A stretch of DNA of 30,277 nucleotides from a virus, in the IMG/VR virus record IMGVR_UViG_3300036852_000401, positions 1 through 30,277 of that record, one strand, 5' to 3'. The translations under genes and the position numbers were made by a program. Under the pieces are notes generated by a model that saw nothing but the letters and a program-made list of their open reading frames with translations, ran no database searches and was not told the origin of the DNA. Positions 13,914 through 20,150 of the stretch are shown here, one piece after another (positions within the stretch are counted from its first letter, which is position 1; the number at the start of each line of letters is the position of its first letter).

Positions 13914-14973
13914 GGCCTGCCTCCTTCATCGCGGCCGACCACTCGGCCATCTCGGCGTCGTTCTGGTACATCTGGCGCTGTTCCTTGCTCAGCACGCGTG
14001 GGGGGCCGTCGCGGGCGAAGTCGCGCATCCGCTCGAAGTTCCCCGGGCGGAACAGGGTGGCGATGTCGTTGTGCTGGCCGCGGTCGGGCCAGGGGTCGCA
14101 CGTCCAGCCGCGGGCGGCGTCGAGGCAGTCGGCGAGGGGGAACTCCCGCAGCCGCGCCTGGATGGCCTTGTCGCGTGCGGGGGTCAGCCTGCGGCTGGTC
14201 CCTGGGGGCAGGCTTACAAGCCAGGCGTCGAAGACCTGCCGCCGCATGGCGGGGTGGATGCCGACTGGCCGGTTCTGGTTTTTGGAACCGGCGACAGTAA
14301 CCACCACCTCACCTTGCGCTGGAGGTACCCCGGTAACCCTGGGATCACCTTGGGGTACGGGACCGGGTACGGGCTTGGATTTCGCTTGAGCCTCCGCTTG
14401 GCGGTCCGTTAGCACTTCGCTTAGCGGTTCGCTTGCAATGTGCTTAGCGGTTCGCTTGGGCGAGGCCCTGACCTGCGGTTGCTCACCGGGCGCAGTCAGG
14501 GGGGTGGGTGCGGTCGTGGCAGAGACCGGACCGTCAGACGGCGCCGCAGCAGCGGGGTGCTGGCCGAGTGCTGGCGAATCGGCCAAGCGGTCGCTTAGCG
14601 GTCCGCTAGCGGAACGCTTGGCGGTTCGCTTGGCGCGCGCTTTCCCGCCCTTGCTGCCGGCGACCCGGTTGCGGTCCCGCTCCTCCAGCACCTTGGTGCG
14701 GGACGGCTGGTAGTCCAGGAAGTCGTGGATCTGCCAGCCGTCGCCCTTCTCGGTCCACAGGCCAGCCCTCACGAGGTCGTCAACGACCGTGCCCCAGCCG
14801 CCGAGGTCGTCGAGGTTGACCAGCCCCGGGACCACGGAGTCGTGAATGAACCCGTCGGTCAGGTACTGGTTTGCGTAGCACAGCGCCGCGACATGCATCG
14901 CCATCCCGAGGGGGCCGACGGCGCGGACCTTGGGGTGCTGGGCGAACTGCTCGTCGATGCGGACCCAGGGCAT
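13840..14973 (-). CDS. Phage replication initiator / replisome organiser, 377 aa
   Basis: ATG 14973 has GAGGAGG six bases upstream. Residues 1 to about 90 (MPWVRIDEQFAQHPKVRAVG, LHVAALCYANQYLTDGFIHD-like, DDLVRAGLWTEKGDGWQIHDFLDY) form the winged-helix N-terminal domain common to phage replisome organisers. A disordered, basic and Pro-rich linker (about 95-255) is encoded by the iteron region 14395-14632. The C-terminal domain (VFDAWLVSLPPGTSRRLTPA, IQARLREFPLADCLDAARGW, HNDIATLFRPGNFERMRDF) resembles the end of primosomal or loader-contacting initiators. This is the lambda O arrangement: the initiator gene contains its own origin. It is followed by the loader-like gene. Confidence 0.85.
   Translation of the reverse strand: MPWVRIDEQFAQHPKVRAVGPLGMAMHVAALCYANQYLTDGFIHDSVVPGLVNLDDLGGWGTVVDDLVRAGLWTEKGDGWQIHDFLDYQPSRTKVLEERDRNRVAGSKGGKARAKRTAKRSASGPLSDRLADSPALGQHPAAAAPSDGPVSATTAPTPLTAPGEQPQVRASPKRTAKHIASEPLSEVLTDRQAEAQAKSKPVPGPVPQGDPRVTGVPPAQGEVVVTVAGSKNQNRPVGIHPAMRRQVFDAWLVSLPPGTSRRLTPARDKAIQARLREFPLADCLDAARGWTCDPWPDRGQHNDIATLFRPGNFERMRDFARDGPPRVLSKEQRQMYQNDAEMAEWSAAMKEAGRDNGRVASPGRTYQRELPPPAAQT
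14268..14632. other. Candidate replication origin: five 18-bp iterons plus hairpin inside the initiator gene
   Basis: The unit CGCTTRGCGGTYCGCTTG recurs at 14395-14412 (three mismatches at its right end), 14418-14435, 14441-14458 (first base T), 14592-14609 (one mismatch) and 14615-14632. Within each cluster the step is exactly 23 bp. Because 23 is not a multiple of three, the copies are read in different codon phases (KRTAK, ASEPLS, LTDRQ), so they are conserved as DNA and not as peptide. A perfect 8-bp inverted repeat, GCCGGTTC (14268-14275) and GAACCGGC (14285-14292), encloses a T-rich loop. This is what an iteron-type origin would look like. Confidence 0.65.
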
Positions 14974-15093
14974 CAGTCCTCCTCGTTGGACCGGGTGAGG
15001 AGGTGGCCACATGCAGGTAGCGTCGTCATGCCTCCACCTCTCTCGTAGGTGTGGGCCACGGCCCGGGGTGGGCGGGGCACCGCGGCGGGGTGG

Positions 15094-15414
15094 TCACTTG
15101 AGCCACTCCTCATCCAGCGCGGCGACGAGCTCCCGCGCGGCGCGCTGCCTGGCGGTGTAGGCGGCCTTGTAGGGCGCGTTGTAGACGGTGTTGGCCTGCG
15201 TGCACGGCCCGCAGCGGCAGCCCCAGTTCTTGTAGGTCGTGGCCCGGCCGTGGGCGAGGTCGTCGAGCCCCTCGGCGAGGAGCTGGCGCCGCTGCTGCCG
15301 CCGCCGGGCCTTGTAGCGGACGCTGGCGGCCCGGCAGTCTGCGCAGTGGCACCCCTGCCGCGCGTAGCCGTAGTACGTGCCGTGCCTGACCGTCTCCCGC
15401 CACCGCTGGGTCAC
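15094..15414 (-). CDS. Duplicated Cys-rich (zinc-binding) phage protein, 106 aa
   Basis: GTG 15414 overlaps the upstream HTH gene stop (GTGA). Two related units are seen: RHGTYYGYARQGCHCADCRA and ATTYKNWGCRCGPCTQANTV. Each has GCxCxxC after an aromatic stretch and is followed by a basic helix (VRYKARRRQQRRQ; PYKAAYTARQRAARE). The pattern HGT..GY...GC.C..C is, from memory, frequent in short actinobacteriophage proteins and suggests zinc-stabilised nucleic-acid binding. A 120-bp gap (14974-15093) separates it from the initiator. It contains a weak GAGGTGG/CCACCTC inverted repeat and no gene. Confidence 0.75.
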   Translation of the reverse strand: MTQRWRETVRHGTYYGYARQGCHCADCRAASVRYKARRRQQRRQLLAEGLDDLAHGRATTYKNWGCRCGPCTQANTVYNAPYKAAYTARQRAARELVAALDEEWLK

Positions 15415-15665
15415 CGGCCGCCTCCCGGGTCGGGGCCGAGGAGCTCGGCCGGGTCGGCGCCCAGCGCGTCGGCCAGGGACAGGAACAGCGCCAGGGTGAC
15501 GCTCTGGCGGCCGGCCTCGATGTTGGACACCGACGGGCGGGAGATGCCGGCCAGGCGGGCGAGGGCGTCCTGGGTGAGGACCGTGCGCCGGCGGGCGGCG
15601 CGCAGGCGGGCGCCGACCTCGGCGTAGACGGCCCGGTCGTCGGGGGTCAGGGCGGCGCGGCTCAC
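15411..15665 (-). CDS. XRE-family HTH regulator, 84 aa
   Basis: GTG 15665 overlaps the previous stop. The Cro/C1-type helix-turn-helix is clear: EVGARLRAARRRTVLTQDAL, ARLAGISRPSVSNIEAGRQS, then LFLSLADALGADPAELLG. It binds DNA and probably regulates early or late genes. It lies far from the 28.4-kb switch and next to a winged-helix candidate, so it may control progress to late transcription. The target is unknown. Confidence 0.88.
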   Translation of the reverse strand: MSRAALTPDDRAVYAEVGARLRAARRRTVLTQDALARLAGISRPSVSNIEAGRQSVTLALFLSLADALGADPAELLGPDPGGGR

Positions 15666-15904
15666 CGCGCCTGCTCCTGGCCCGGCAGGGGCGCGAGCCA
15701 CCACACCCTCGGGTGGCGGCCGGACGCGCCCGGGACCGCTGCGTGGCCGCTGGCGGCCCACCCGTCCCGGACGAGCGCGTCCAGCTCGGGCTTGAGGTCA
15801 CCCCACGCGAGGTGGGTGAGGGCGAGCAGCTCGACGGCGTGGAACCGGCGGGCGGGCGCGGCCGCCAGGACCCGGAGGACCGCCTCGCGGCGGGAGGGGG
15901 TCAC
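15662..15904 (-). CDS. Winged-helix-like small protein, 80 aa
   Basis: GTG 15904 overlaps the upstream stop (GTGA). Residues 3-68 (SRREAVLRVLAAAPARRFHA, ELLALTHLAWGDLKPELDAL, RDGWAASG then RVWWLAP) have the helix-helix-helix-wing order of a winged HTH: a short helical pair, the recognition helix ahead of LVRDGW and a beta wing. It is likely a DNA-binding partner of the adjacent XRE protein; the family cannot be named securely. Confidence 0.6.
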   Translation of the reverse strand: MTPSRREAVLRVLAAAPARRFHAVELLALTHLAWGDLKPELDALVRDGWAASGHAAVPGASGRHPRVWWLAPLPGQEQAR

Positions 15905-16155
15905 CGCAGCTCCCCCCGGACCGGCGCGGTCCCGGTGGCTGGGCCGTCGCCGCCGGCCAGGTCCAGCGCCCACGCCAGCGCGGTGGCCGCGTCGTCGAGC
16001 CCGTCGACGGCCTGGGGCATGGCCGTGGCGACGCGGGTCGCCACCAGCGTCCGGCCGGTGGCGAGGGCCTGCTCGAGGCCGCGGAGGTCGCCCAGGACCT
16101 CGGCGACGGCGCGGAGTGAGCGGGTGAGGGTGTCGCGCACCTCGCCGGGGGTCAC
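15901..16155 (-). CDS. Small helical protein, 84 aa
   Basis: GTG 16155 overlaps the preceding stop. The sequence GEVRDTLTRSLRAVAEVLGD and LDDAATALAWALDLAGGDG is Ala/Leu-rich and amphipathic, with no Cys and no membrane segment. It may be a small coiled-coil or helical bundle protein. Its only supporting evidence is the GTGA coupling on both sides and natural-looking composition. Confidence 0.5.
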   Translation of the reverse strand: MTPGEVRDTLTRSLRAVAEVLGDLRGLEQALATGRTLVATRVATAMPQAVDGLDDAATALAWALDLAGGDGPATGTAPVRGELR

Positions 16156-16295
16156 CGCGCCCGCCTCCTGGCTCGCCTGGCCGCCCGGCTGGCCTTGTGG
16201 CGCACCCGCCGCCGCTGGGTGGGGGTGAGGGTCCGCCGGCCGCGCAGGCAGACGGTCTCCCGCCAGCGCGGCGGCACGGGCCGGGCGCGGCTCAC
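16152..16295 (-). CDS. Arg-rich small protein, 47 aa
   Basis: GTG 16295 overlaps the upstream stop. The protein SRARPVPPRWRETVCLRGRR followed by LTPTQRRRVRHKASRAARRA is about one third Arg. The RWRETV...G phrase also occurs at the start of the 106-aa protein at 15094-15414, so the two may share an N-terminal motif. Nucleic-acid binding is likely by charge alone. Confidence 0.5.
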   Translation of the reverse strand: MSRARPVPPRWRETVCLRGRRTLTPTQRRRVRHKASRAARRARRRAR

Positions 16296-16657
16296 CCGGC
16301 CGCCTGCCTGTTGCGCCGCTCCCTGGACGTGGCCCAGCGCCACCTGGCCGGGTCGTCGCGGAGGCTCGCGGTGGTCGCCTTCTCGAGCGCCTTCCTGAAC
16401 TCGTCGGGGTCACTCCCGTCGCGCTCGCCGCTGGGCGTGGCCGGATCCCGGGGGGCGAGGGTGCCGGCGGGGCGCAGCTGCGGGTGCGCGGCCCGCCTGG
16501 CGGCCTGCTGGGCCAGCGCCGAGCAGCGGTGGCCGCAGTACCGGCGTCTGGCGTAGGTGCCCGGGGGCTCGAGCGTGCCGCCGGGGTAGCGCCTGCGCTC
16601 CAGCGCCTTCCCGCACCCGGGCGCCTGGCAGGTCCGCGCCGGGTCGGTCGTGGTCAC
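16292..16657 (-). CDS. Small zinc-finger-like protein, 121 aa
   Basis: GTG 16657 overlaps the next upstream stop. The N-terminal half has CQAPGCGKALE and YCGHRCSALAQQAARR, two CxxxC pairs about 30 residues apart that can form one zinc finger. This resembles the C..CG..L......YCS..C pattern of many phage HNH-less zinc proteins. The C-terminal half (DPDEFRKALEKATTASLRDD, ARWRWATSRERRNRQ) is charged and helical. It may bind DNA or RNA; no catalytic motif is seen. Confidence 0.65.
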   Translation of the reverse strand: MTTTDPARTCQAPGCGKALERRRYPGGTLEPPGTYARRRYCGHRCSALAQQAARRAAHPQLRPAGTLAPRDPATPSGERDGSDPDEFRKALEKATTASLRDDPARWRWATSRERRNRQAAG

Positions 16658-16785
16658 GGGTCCTCCTCTGCCGGCGGGTCGTCGTCGTCGTGGCTGCCGC
16701 TGCCCAGGACGACGGCGACCACGACCAGGCCGAGGCCGAGGAACGCGGCCAGGGCCACGACGGCGGCCCAGCCGGCCACGCTCAC
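16654..16785 (-). CDS. Small membrane protein, 43 aa
   Basis: GTG 16785 overlaps the stop of the next upstream tiny gene (GTGA). One long hydrophobic helix, WAAVVALAAFLGLGLVVVAV, is followed by an acidic tail SGSHDDDDPPAEEDP. It is a single-span protein with an acidic C-terminus. The function is unknown. Confidence 0.55.
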   Translation of the reverse strand: MSVAGWAAVVALAAFLGLGLVVVAVVLGSGSHDDDDPPAEEDP

Positions 16786-16916
16786 GGCACGGTCCAGGCG
16801 AGCAGGCCGAGGACCCCCAGGACCGCGGCCAGGAGGGCGGGGGGGCCGGCGTCCAGGGTGAGGAACACCACGAGGCAGCCGCCCGCCAGCGCCAGGTAGC
16901 GGCGTCGGCGGGTCAC
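16782..16916 (-). CDS. Small membrane protein, 44 aa
   Basis: GTG 16916 and the stop at 16782-16784 both overlap their neighbours by 4 bp (GTGA). After VTRRRRYLA there are two hydrophobic stretches, LAGGCLVVFLTL and LLAAVLGVLGLLAW. The basic start predicts the N-terminus inside. It is paired with the following 43-aa membrane protein and may work with it, but no function is known. Confidence 0.55.
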   Translation of the reverse strand: MTRRRRYLALAGGCLVVFLTLDAGPPALLAAVLGVLGLLAWTVP

Positions 16917-17212
16917 GGGTCACCGCCCTGCTCCGCCCGCCGCTGGCCGGCGGCCTCGCACGTGGCGCAGGGGCGGCAGAACAGGCGGGCGTGGCGGTAC
17001 TGCAGCACCGTGGCCAGGCCGGCCGTGCTGCTGCCCTCGTGGTACTCGCTGGTGACCCGGCCGCACAGGGTGTGGTGGGTCACCGGGCCGCCGGCCAGCA
17101 CGGGCGGGCGGGACTGGCGTGCGCCGAGGTGCATGACCGGCGCCGCCGCACTGGCCGCGCTGAAGACGTAGACGGCGTAGGCGCCGTGCCAGGTCTGGGT
17201 GCGGCCGCTCAC
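16913..17212 (-). CDS. Unknown protein, 99 aa, with His/Cys motifs
   Basis: GTG 17212 overlaps the upstream stop. The sequence contains TWHGAYAVYVFSAASAAAPV, VTHHTLCGRVTSEYHEGS and RLFCRPCATCEAAGQ. A C..C..C cluster near the C-terminus plus HH..C in the middle could make a zinc site. The pattern HTLCG...F.C..C..C..A resembles small actinomycete proteins of unknown role. It has no membrane segment. Confidence 0.55.
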   Translation of the reverse strand: MSGRTQTWHGAYAVYVFSAASAAAPVMHLGARQSRPPVLAGGPVTHHTLCGRVTSEYHEGSSTAGLATVLQYRHARLFCRPCATCEAAGQRRAEQGGDP

Positions 17213-17466
17213 GGCCCGCCGCCCGCGCTGCTGCGCCACTGCCGGACCCCGTCGGCGCGCCGGTGGGCCACCCCGGCGGCCCAGCCGTGCCGGAACGCCT
17301 GCTCGTTCGCCCGCTCGGCGGCGGCCAGCCGCCGGGCGAGGTCGCCGGCGTGCTGGTGGGCTGCCAGCAGCGGCCCCCCCACGGGAAGCGCGCGCCGGCG
17401 GGTCCCGGCCAGCCAGCCGAGGCCGCAGGCGGCGGCGGTCAGCCCCAGCAGGGCCGGGGCGCGCAT
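17209..17466 (-). CDS. Small protein with N-terminal hydrophobic segment, 85 aa
   Basis: ATG 17466 overlaps the previous stop by one base (TGATG). The start MRAPALLGLTAAACGLGWLA is a short membrane or signal-like segment. It is followed by an amphipathic helix, AHQHAGDLARRLAAAERANE, and FRHGWAAGVAHRRADGVRQW. It may be a membrane-anchored coiled-coil protein. Function is not assigned. Confidence 0.5.
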   Translation of the reverse strand: MRAPALLGLTAAACGLGWLAGTRRRALPVGGPLLAAHQHAGDLARRLAAAERANEQAFRHGWAAGVAHRRADGVRQWRSSAGGGP

Positions 17467-17792
17467 CAGGGGCCCCCCGCCCGCCGGTTCGCCTGCCGCT
17501 GCGCCGCCCGGACGGTGCCGGGCAGGGTCTTCGGCGCGGACGTGGGGCCTCCACCCGGCGCCGGGGGGGCCAAGCGCTCGGGTGGAGGCGTCTGTGGGGT
17601 GCCGAGGACCCCGGGTGTGCGCGCGTCGGTGAGGGCCTGGCGCAGCGCGTCGGCGGCGCAGGGGACGCAGCGGTCCTGGCAGGTGCCGTCGCGTCTGCGG
17701 GCGTGCGCGGGGGTGTCCCACCAGACGTTGTTGACCACCCGGACGGCGGCGTCGGTGACGCGCCCGGTCGCGTTCCAGGTCGAGGGCCTCAC
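17466..17792 (-). CDS. Unknown protein, 108 aa, Cys-containing N-terminal half
   Basis: GTG 17792 overlaps the upstream HTH gene stop. The first 60 residues look structured (VTDAAVRVVNNVWWDTPAHA, GTCQDRCVPCAADALRQALT with CxxxCxxC). The last 45 are Pro/Arg-rich and probably disordered. Not recognised. The VNNVWWDTPAH phrase with a nearby C...C..C could be a small metal-binding fold. Confidence 0.5.
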   Translation of the reverse strand: MRPSTWNATGRVTDAAVRVVNNVWWDTPAHARRRDGTCQDRCVPCAADALRQALTDARTPGVLGTPQTPPPERLAPPAPGGGPTSAPKTLPGTVRAAQRQANRRAGGP

Positions 17793-17983
17793 GCCCGGGT
17801 CCCCGGGTGGTGGGAGGCCCGGGCGAGCTCGGCGACCAGCGTCTCGGGGTAGCGGCGGTGGCCCCCGAGGGTCCGCAGGAACGGGAGCCGGCCCTCCTTG
17901 GACCAGCGGCCGACCGTGGAGACGCTGACGTGCAGCATTCTGGCGACATCACCAGCGGTCAGGTACCGCTCCCGGGGGGTCAC
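17789..17983 (-). CDS. MerR/BldC-like or excisionase-like HTH protein, 64 aa
   Basis: GTG 17983 overlaps the DUF397 stop. YLTAGDVARMLHVSVSTVGR, then WSKEGRLPFLRTLGGHRRYP, is the winged-HTH pattern shared by BldC-type regulators and phage excisionases. It has helix-turn-helix residues 8-30 and the wing GGHRRY. Either role fits: directing the integrase, or transcription control. The second such protein at 20842-21048 leaves it open which is the excisionase. Confidence 0.82.
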   Translation of the reverse strand: MTPRERYLTAGDVARMLHVSVSTVGRWSKEGRLPFLRTLGGHRRYPETLVAELARASHHPGTRA

Positions 17984-18189
17984 AGTTCACCGTCCCTTTC
18001 CATCTCGAATTCTCCGTCCAGGACGCCCCTGGTGAAGGCGAGAAACTCAGCTCTCGTGAACGTGAGGCGCAGGTGCTCACGCAGCCGGGAGTTGCGCACG
18101 CAGACGTGCTCGCCGTCGTCGGTGAAGGCGACCTCGACACACCCGTTCGTGTGGCTGTAGGTGCTTTTGCGCCACACCAGCTCGCTCAT
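17980..18189 (-). CDS. DUF397 domain protein, 69 aa
   Basis: ATG 18189 overlaps the following HNH stop region by 4 bp. [18 protein letters not shown] followed by HVCVRNSR and [20 protein letters not shown] is the DUF397 signature (W.KS..S...NCVEVA, VRDSK, W..F), here with G-C in place of N-C. In streptomycetes DUF397 genes normally sit beside an XRE/DUF5753 gene, and one such pair has been described as a toxin-antitoxin-like system. Here the neighbour is a BldC-like HTH gene and no DUF5753 partner is seen, so it is an orphan. The family strongly supports an actinobacterial host. Confidence 0.87.
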   Translation of the reverse strand: MSELVWRKSTYSHTNGCVEVAFTDDGEHVCVRNSRLREHLRLTFTRAEFLAFTRGVLDGEFEMERDGEL

Positions 18190-18869
18190 GCCGCACCGCC
18201 CGGGATTTCGAAAAGGTGCTGACGGTCACGGCGGTTGCGCTGCTGCTCGCTGCGCGTGGCCCAGCGGCAGTTCCCAGGCTCGTAGTCCCCGTCGTTGTCG
18301 ACACGGTCGATGGAGTACTCGTCGCTGGGACGTGGCCCCATGTCGGTGTAGAAGGCTTCGAAGCTGTCGGCCCAGCGTTGGCAGACCCTGATCCCACGGC
18401 CGCCCCAGTACTTGTAGCCAGCACACTCGGGGTTCAGGCAGCGCTGCTTGATGCCCTCCCAGACGTGGTACTCCGGGACCTTGCCGGCGAGGCCGTGCTT
18501 GCTCCGGCCGCAGCCGCAGGAGCGGGTCATGCCGCGCCGGAGGCTTGACCCGTTGACGGTGGTCTCTTGACCGCACTCACAACAGCAGAGCCAGCAGGCT
18601 TGGCGTGTCCCCAAGGACACGCTTGGAGCTCTTCTCAGCACGGTCAGCTGACCGAAGGTCTGTCCGGCCAGGTCAACGACGCGTCGGCTCACGACGCAGC
18701 CGCAGGAGCGGGTTATGCCGCGCCGGAGGCTTGAGCTGACCACTGTTGTTGTCTCCCCACACTGGCAAATGCAGAGCCAGCGCGCTTCGCCCCGCGAGTT
18801 GCTCAGGGTTCGTTCCAGCACGGTCAGCTGACCGAAGGTCTGCCCGGTCAGGTCAATGAGAACGCTCAC
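18186..18869 (-). CDS. HNH homing-type endonuclease with duplicated zinc-ribbon, 227 aa
   Basis: GTG 18869 overlaps the upstream stop (GTGA). Two tandem units of about 60 residues, each [13 protein letters not shown]...W.C.C.CG..T.V..SSLRRG.TRSCGC, fill residues 6-127. The DNA repeats a 26-bp stretch exactly at 18637-18662 and 18817-18842, 180 bp apart. The nuclease part follows: [39 protein letters not shown], then [20 protein letters not shown] with the HNH-like His/Asp core replaced by D-R-x-D-N-D. This is the common phage HNH type whose second part ends GNCRWAT...Q..NRR. It probably cuts a specific site and spreads by homing. Confidence 0.88.
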   Translation of the reverse strand: MSVLIDLTGQTFGQLTVLERTLSNSRGEARWLCICQCGETTTVVSSSLRRGITRSCGCVVSRRVVDLAGQTFGQLTVLRRAPSVSLGTRQACWLCCCECGQETTVNGSSLRRGMTRSCGCGRSKHGLAGKVPEYHVWEGIKQRCLNPECAGYKYWGGRGIRVCQRWADSFEAFYTDMGPRPSDEYSIDRVDNDGDYEPGNCRWATRSEQQRNRRDRQHLFEIPGGAA

Positions 18870-19168
18870 TGGCCATCACCTGGGGTTTCGTACAGGTGCC
18901 AAACGAGCCCCTCGGGGGTGCGGGCGCAGGTGCCCCGCCACGTGGCGCCGGCGGGCAGCGGGTGGCCGGTGGCGAGGACCTGGAACGTGCGGCGGGACCC
19001 CGGGTCACGGTCGTTGTGCTCGGCCCAGAACTCCACGACGTGGGTGGGTGGTTTGCCGGGTGCGGTGGGGTAGCGGTCCGCGGCGACCTGCCGTGGGTTC
19101 CCGCCCAGGTCGAACTCGTGTGGCTGGCCGTCAACCGGGACGACGTAGCGGTACATGCGCCGGATCAC
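18866..19168 (-). CDS. Unknown conserved-looking phage protein, 100 aa
   Basis: GTG 19168 has GGGAGGCGG about seven bases upstream; ATG 19156 is an alternative. [20 protein letters not shown], then [40 protein letters not shown] and [12 protein letters not shown] form alternating beta strands. This pattern (MY.Y.VPVD.....L.G....V....VEFWA...........F.VFGTG.P.P....H.GT....GLVWHL.E) is one I associate with small actinobacteriophage and streptomycete proteins of unknown role. Confidence 0.75.
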   Translation of the reverse strand: MIRRMYRYVVPVDGQPHEFDLGGNPRQVAADRYPTAPGKPPTHVVEFWAEHNDRDPGSRRTFQVLATGHPLPAGATWRGTCARTPEGLVWHLYETPGDGQ

Positions 19169-19890
19169 TGGCCGCCTCCCGTCGTGGTCGTGGCGCACCG
19201 GCGCGGCCGGCTGGTGCGCTCACAGGGCCGCTGGGGGGTCGTGGTGGTCGGCGGGGTGCCCGTGGTAGTGGGTGACCCGGTTGTGGGCGTCGGGGGCGAA
19301 CTGGTAGCAGGTGGGGTCAGAGGGGTCGGGAGCGTGGGTGTGGGTGGGGTCGTGGCCAGGGTTGTGGGCGGCGAGCCGGCCGCGGGCGAGGACGCGCTCG
19401 AGGCCGCTGGTGTCGTAGGTGATGTCCAGGGTGAGGGGTTCGGGGGCGTGGGCGGCGGCGAGGCCGGCGAGACGCTCGGCGGCTTCGAGCCGGGCGCAGC
19501 GGGCACCCAGGCGCCGGACGCGCCAGGCGGCCAGGGGGCCAACGGGCCAGTAGAGCCAGCCTCCCGGGAGCAGGGGCGCCCCGGCGAGCCAGTCGCCGAG
19601 CGCGGCCCAGCGGCCGTGGGCGCGCTGGGCGCGGCGACTGGCGCGTGACGGTATGGCGGTGGGGAGGTGGTCCATGGGTGTGCCTCCGCAGTCGGGGCGG
19701 GTGCGGGCCGGCCGGTGAGTGCCCCGGCGAGGGCGAGCAGGACGGCCAGGGGGACGGCGGCCCAGCGGGCACTGTCGCCGCGTTCCCAGCGGCAGCAGCG
19801 GGGCGGCAGCCGCAGGCGCCGGGCCAGCTTCGGCGGCAGCGGCGTGCGCGGTGTGGGCGCGGCCAGGTGGCGGCCGCGGTAGCGGGTCAC
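19165..19890 (-). CDS. Membrane-segment protein ORF overlapping the next gene out of frame
   Basis: GTG 19890 overlaps the previous stop (GTGA). The first 72 codons encode TRYRGRHLAAPTPRTPLPPK, a basic part, and a hydrophobic stretch WAAVPLAVLLALAGALTG. They cover DNA that no other gene uses. The frame then stays open, out of register, across the whole of the 151-aa gene at 19220-19675 and stops only at 19165. In that part the product is Pro/Thr/Ser filler and third codon positions are less GC-rich than in the other frame. The N-terminal part is probably real. Whether the long tail is made is unclear. Confidence 0.4.
   Translation of the reverse strand: MTRYRGRHLAAPTPRTPLPPKLARRLRLPPRCCRWERGDSARWAAVPLAVLLALAGALTGRPAPAPTAEAHPWTTSPPPYRHAPVAAPSAPTAAGPRSATGSPGRPCSREAGSTGPLAPWPPGASGAWVPAAPGSKPPSVSPASPPPTPPNPSPWTSPTTPAASSASSPAAGSPPTTLATTPPTPTLPTPLTPPATSSPPTPTTGSPTTTGTPPTTTTPQRPCERTSRPRRCATTTTGGGQ
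19220..19675 (-). CDS. Unknown phage protein with membrane-like segment, 151 aa
   Basis: ATG 19675 has GGAGG seven bases upstream, and third codon positions are strongly G/C, so this is the coding frame here. It has a basic start; a hydrophobic hairpin LGDWLAGAPLLPGGWLYWPV and PLAAWRVRRL; then a helical ARLEAAERLAGLAAAHAPEP; a strand-like LTLDITYDTSGLERVLARGR; and a His-rich tail (HNPGHDPTHTHAPD, HNRVTHYHGHPADHHD) with many possible metal ligands. Not recognised. Confidence 0.65.
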   Translation of the reverse strand: MDHLPTAIPSRASRRAQRAHGRWAALGDWLAGAPLLPGGWLYWPVGPLAAWRVRRLGARCARLEAAERLAGLAAAHAPEPLTLDITYDTSGLERVLARGRLAAHNPGHDPTHTHAPDPSDPTCYQFAPDAHNRVTHYHGHPADHHDPPAAL

Positions 19891-20150
19891 CAGTCCACCT
19901 CCTCCACCCAGCCCGTCTCCTCCACGGTGGCGGCCACGCCGATGGAGACCGTGGTCCTGCGCGGCAGCGGGTCCATGAGCACCGCCATGCCCGCCTCGAA
20001 CCGGACGCAGGCGGGCGCGGCGGCGGTCCAGACGTGCTGGCCGCGCTCCCGGCCGGCGTAGACGCACTCGACGGGGACTTCGCGGCCGCCGGGGTACAGG
20101 ACGCGGACGTTGCGGGGCGGGGCCGGCGCCCGCCGCCGCCAGCGGCTCAC
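19887..20150 (-). CDS. Small beta-rich protein, 87 aa
   Basis: GTG 20150 and the stop both overlap neighbours by 4 bp. After a basic start (SRWRRRAPAPPRNVRVLYPG) comes a beta-looking domain: REVPVECVYAGRERGQHVWT, ACVRFEAGMAVLMDPLPRRT, SIGVAATVEETGWVEEVDW. It may be a small beta-barrel, but no family is recognised. Confidence 0.55.
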   Translation of the reverse strand: MSRWRRRAPAPPRNVRVLYPGGREVPVECVYAGRERGQHVWTAAAPACVRFEAGMAVLMDPLPRRTTVSIGVAATVEETGWVEEVDW

